From Eledone cirrhosa (taxonomy: Eukaryota; Mollusca; Cephalopoda; Octopoda; Eledonidae): 64,000 bases of DNA. The stretch is from assembly GCA_964016885.1 (NCBI GenBank), contig OZ024743.1:10711439-10775438 (forward strand), written 5' to 3'. Below, piece after piece: positions 60,441 through 64,000 of the stretch. Made by a program: the position numbers and the translations under genes. Position 1 is the first letter of the stretch; the number at the start of each line of letters is the position of its first letter. The notes below the pieces were generated by a model. That model saw nothing but the letters and a program-made list of their open reading frames with translations, did no database searches and had not been told where the DNA came from.

Positions 60441-61784
60441 TTTTACTAATGATATCCTCCCAGAATAACCCACTATCCTACATCGAGCATTCTTTTACAT
60501 CTGCCTATTATTTATGCATCAACCCATCCTCCACACAACATCCTCTAATTTTTTTTTTTTTTTTTTTTGGTGGTTTTATAAATTTTTTCTTCTAATTCTG
60601 TCTTTTCATAGATTATAATTATATGAATTTGATATTTCATGGGGAATGCCACCATGAAACCTAAAACTAGAATTATAATCTTTAAATATATATATTTTTC
60701 TATTTATAGTCAATTCAGTTTTAATATTCAATGCAAGTTTTGTTCTATCTCTATACCACATGCCAGGCATGATTGATTATCTTTGGGGATTTAGTCTACT
60801 TTTCCTGAATAGAAGTTACAAGTATTAAGAGGAGGAGTATTTCTACCAATTCTAGCTTAATATATTCAAAGCTAGTTCACTGGATGAAGCAGAATATTCT
60901 GAATTTATTTACTTCAAATTGATATATAACAGCAATAATTCTAGAAGTTATAAGTTAAACTAATCTTGTATTTAACATTATTGATGAGGAAAGAAGTTTG
61001 CTTACTTTCATTATTGCTACTGGTGCTGTTGTTGCTGTTGTTATGTATGCTACTCAGCTTTGTTTGAGAAATTTATGCCATAGAGCTAACCAACAGAACA
61101 TCTAGAAACAAAACATTAATTCAGTGCACTTCATTGTATTTTGCTCCTATCCAAAATATGTAGTAGCAATAGCTGGAATTAACCTTGTTCAGATTAGTGT
61201 CCCCTTCCAAGTGCAAGTCTTGTACATTCAGTTGCTTGATACCACAGAAAACTGAAAGATGCTCCACCCACTAGTCAATGAGATGATGATGATGATGTTG
61301 ATATCTGGACCAACACAACTGACCACCTGTGACCATAAGATTTACTTCTGGCTAAACAATAAAAATGATTACCAAATCATTAGAAGGAAATAAATGTAAT
61401 TTGATGCTTTTTAAAAAATCATATTAAGATTTTTTTTTTATTATTTCAGCCTTTTGATACCAAACTGCCCGAATACACCCCTGGTTATATGGAACAAAAC
61501 TGTTCGTTTTTAAGGAACATGTATTTACAAAAAGACCTTCTATAATCATTTTATGTAAATACCATAGCTTAAATACCAGCTTAATAATGGAGAAGGTAAT
61601 TATATAATTCCCTTTAATCTTTTGGTTATTTTCAAAAGGATTTGAAATTATAGGTAGTATCTTTCATTATAGATCTGGTAACAAAAAAGAACTAAGATTC
61701 AAGTTATGAGATGTTTCTATATTGTTCTGTGGATTTTTGCTAAGAACAAACACAAATAATCCTATACTGTTGAATACACCTGTA
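60441..61784. other. AT-rich non-coding stretch
   Basis: Contains a poly-T run (about 60,548-60,568) and a short GAT repeat (about 61,280-61,297). CAGCCTTTTGATACCAAACT (61,449 onward) weakly resembles CCCATTTGATACCAACC at about 51,968, possibly an old dispersed repeat. No gene seen. Confidence 0.5.
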
Positions 61785-61818
61785 CAGGAGAATTCTCTTG
61801 TCCTGTAGAATTCTCCTG
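61785..61818. repeat. Perfect 12-bp inverted repeat
   Basis: CAGGAGAATTCT (61,785-61,796) and AGAATTCTCCTG (61,807-61,818) are exact inverted complements around a 10-nt loop. A third related block, CCTGGAGAAT, follows at about 61,822. Small hairpin of unknown meaning. Confidence 0.85.
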
Positions 61819-62334
61819 CCCTGGAGAATAATGCTCTTGTTGAAAAGTTTATAATGTATTGATCTTAGAATACTTATTTTAATATCTGTTGTTACCTTGT
61901 CGGTCTATATGCATACCAGTGTGTATATGTGCCTACATGTAAGCATTCACACACATATGTGTGTATATTTCTCTCTCTCTCAAACACCCTATCTATTCAA
62001 TATATATACATATATATATAAGAGTTTTGTTTCTTCTTTATTTTTTTTATATGCAATCTCATTCCATATTTAACAGAAGATAATATTGGTCCTGCCCTGC
62101 CAACCAGCGATATTAATGTCTCCAGCAAGTCACTCACTGGAGAAACTGAACAAGATACTTGAAACATATGTAATTGATTTTGCTAGATGTACATTAGAAA
62201 TTTTCTGCAGATAAAAGAAAAAAGATATGAAACCTTTTGCATTTGAAAATGCTAAGGTAAAAGAAAAATAAGTTTTATAGAAGATTTAAAATAGAAAACC
62301 AAAATTATGAAATAGTGCAAACAAAATTAAAAAA
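61819..62334. other. AT-rich non-coding stretch
   Basis: Short TATA-rich and CT-rich patches at about 61,968-62,020. No gene recognised. Confidence 0.5.
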
Positions 62335-62350
62335 GATAATAATAATAATG

Positions 62351-62408
<58 letters not shown>
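62335..62408. repeat. AAT trinucleotide microsatellite
   Basis: About 24 triplets of AAT with early GAT interruptions. It could be an extended SINE tail, as ATT tails end the main SINE family, but no SINE body lies directly beside it. Confidence 0.95.
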
Positions 62409-62409
<1 letters not shown>

Positions 62410-62510
62410 GAACTAAAAATATATTTGAGAGATTTATTTTTTAATCCTTATCAGAATTCTATAGCTTATATTTTTAAATCATTGCAAGACATGAAAAGAT
62501 GAAATAAGAT

Positions 62511-62513
<3 letters not shown>

Positions 62514-62563
<50 letters not shown>

Positions 62564-62650
62564 ATTATATATATATATTTGCATGTGTGTATATGTGGTA
62601 TGTGTGTATATATATGTATGTATGCATATGTGAGTATTTGTCTCTGTGTG
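62514..62650. repeat. TA / TG microsatellite
   Basis: (TA)n at about 62,515-62,552 is followed by interrupted TGTG and TATG repeats to about 62,650. Confidence 0.9.
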
Positions 62651-62999
62651 TGTGTACACTAACACACACTGTATATTTAACAGGGAAGGATACGAGAAAG
62701 TGAGTGGTGAGTGGGGATGTCATTGTATCCCAAGGAAGCTAGGAAAGGAAAATTTATCCTCAAGAGACATATGAAAGGATTATTTACTCCAAAACCTGCA
62801 TGTGCAGTGTGTACAGAATGGGCGACATATTGCATATTAAATAACAATAACAATAATAAGGTGAAGAGGTTATCATTCCTACTTATGGTGGTAGTGTGGC
62901 ATTTGTAGTGCTGCAGTTGTTGCTGCTAGTGATGTTGCTACTGTTGTTGTTGGTGATGATAATGATGATAATGATTTTGAATATTTTCATATTTGCTGG

Positions 63000-63880
63000 T
63001 GGTCTGAATCTCTGGAAAAGCACTAAAGCAATTGTAATCTGGAATCATAATCCCAATTTTCAAATGAAAGGTTGCTCTATTTAAAGAGGAATCTCCTTGT
63101 TAAGCCTCCCTGGGAAATTCTATAATAAGTATCTGGCAAATAGATATAGGGATATTATCGAGCCTAAGCTAGCTGACAAACAGTGTAGTTTTTGCCCAAA
63201 TATTCGCTCTGCAACAGGTTTTCAAAAAAATTTTGGATTATTGCTTGTTTCATGGATCTTGAAATGCATTTGATATGGGCAATACAAAAATTGCTGGAGC
63301 TGGTATAGTAATATTCCAGATACAACACTTGGCCATGAGAAAAAGCAGGTCAATTCAGTGATTGGACTTACTCTTACCTATCATCAGGAATCTTTGGCAA
63401 TGACTGAAAATCTATAATTGCAAATACAAGCAGCTGAAATTCACAAGGGTATTTGGAGTAATGTTATTCAATATAGTGCATAGCTTAGAAATCAGGGTGT
63501 CACTCTAGGTAGAGCAGCTACATCTTTGAGTTAAAAGATGACAACATGGCTACTATGGACATATGGTTAGAATATCTGAAGAAAGAATCACAAGACAGAT
63601 TTTATGGGCAAAGCAGCCAGCAAGAGACCCAAAGGTAGACCATGAGTAAAATGGTTTGATATCATCCATAAGCTCAGTCTTTTTTGGAGATCCTTCTGGG
63701 TCATTTAGAGATGGTTTTTTCACATAAGACCCGCTGGAAAGCATTTTTGAAGACTCTACCTTAACGACACTATGAAGAAGAAGAAGGAGGATGAGAGCAA
63801 GTTCATAGGCTTTGAGATTAATGATGTTGATGTTCAGTTTAATTGTGCAGGGAGAGAATTCCAAAGAGATGATGGTCTGG
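63000..63880 (+). mobile_element. LINE relic with reverse transcriptase remnants
   Basis: The remnants, in order, are: KAIVIWNHNPNFQMKGCSI (63,025-63,081); a stop; RGISLLSLPGKFYNKYLANR (63,085-63,144); IIEPKLADKQCSFCP (63,153-63,197); after a frameshift CFMDLEMHLI (63,245-63,274), which corresponds to the first conserved Asp block of RTs; and YGHMVRISEERITRQILWAK (63,553-63,612), a typical C-terminal segment. KRPKGRP, a stop (63,643-63,645) and VKWFDIIHKLS complete it. The polymerase catalytic region between about 63,310 and 63,540 is missing. Its RT motifs differ from those of the 42.5-43.8 kb relic, so it appears to be another LINE lineage. Confidence 0.75.
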
Positions 63881-64000
63881 GAAGAAAAAACCAGGTGGTA
63901 TGTTTAGAGTTGAGTGACGTGGGGGCTAGTAGATTAGAAATGATATGGTTGATGAGAGGAGAAATGAGTGAGGTAAGAATGTTTGTGTGGGGGTGTCATA
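63881..64000. other. Window end, non-coding
   Basis: Nothing recognised in the last 120 bases. The nearby 103-codon minus-strand frame (63,553-63,864) lies across the LINE relic and is its antisense shadow. Confidence 0.6.

Overview
The window looks like non-coding DNA of a cephalopod, most likely an octopus. The evidence is the AT-rich, CpG-poor background, abundant CA/TA, GAT and AAT microsatellites, many copies of a tRNA-derived SINE whose body contains GGGGTCGATAAAATAAAG, and relics of an APE-type (RTE-like) non-LTR retrotransposon whose 3' end reads GGAAAARCGGACGT followed by GATGAT repeats. These match repeats I know from octopus genomes, but no database search was run. I found no intact host gene, rRNA gene or functional tRNA gene.

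Positions 1 to about 33,970, just over half the window, are one uninterrupted satellite or megaminisatellite array. The unit is 37 bp, giving about 900 units in one orientation, and the array continues off the left edge. Each unit has a conserved GTTTCAACAGGTATAAA box, a short variable word (TAA, TGA, GAA, TTT, CAA or CGA) and a G-rich box GGTGGTGGTTTGGTGTT. The + strand is very rich in G and T and has only about two C per unit. Higher-order structure is visible: about 3-kb blocks in the first 12 kb, a 2.4-kb tandem duplication at about 13.5-18.2 kb, and a 4.2-kb tandem duplication at about 25.3-33.85 kb. Offsets between copies change by multiples of 37 bp, as unequal exchange predicts. The last units before 33,970 are degenerate. 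All long open frames here are by-products of the repeat.

From 33,970 to 64,000 the sequence is AT-rich intergenic or intronic DNA crowded with decayed mobile elements. These include: a 55-bp-arm hairpin (36,755-36,875); two copies and one fragment of an unclassified element with terminus GCCCGGCGTTGCTCGGGGTC (37,630-38,580; 39,190-39,386; 41,398-42,202), one nested in an older repeat whose uninterrupted paralogue lies at 54,565; an RTE-like LINE relic on the minus strand (42,466-43,815); several SINEs, two with clear target-site duplications; a probable non-autonomous hAT element (52,277-53,933) with CAGTGGCAGA ends and a perfect 8-bp duplication TTCATGAC, holding a large fold-back; and LINE relics at 58.6-59.0, 60.2-60.4 and 63.0-63.9 kb.

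No genes act together here. The parts worth attention are the 34-kb array, with its strand asymmetry and hierarchical duplications, and the structured mobile-element remains (fold-back hAT, nested insertion, long hairpin). Boundaries of decayed repeats are approximate.
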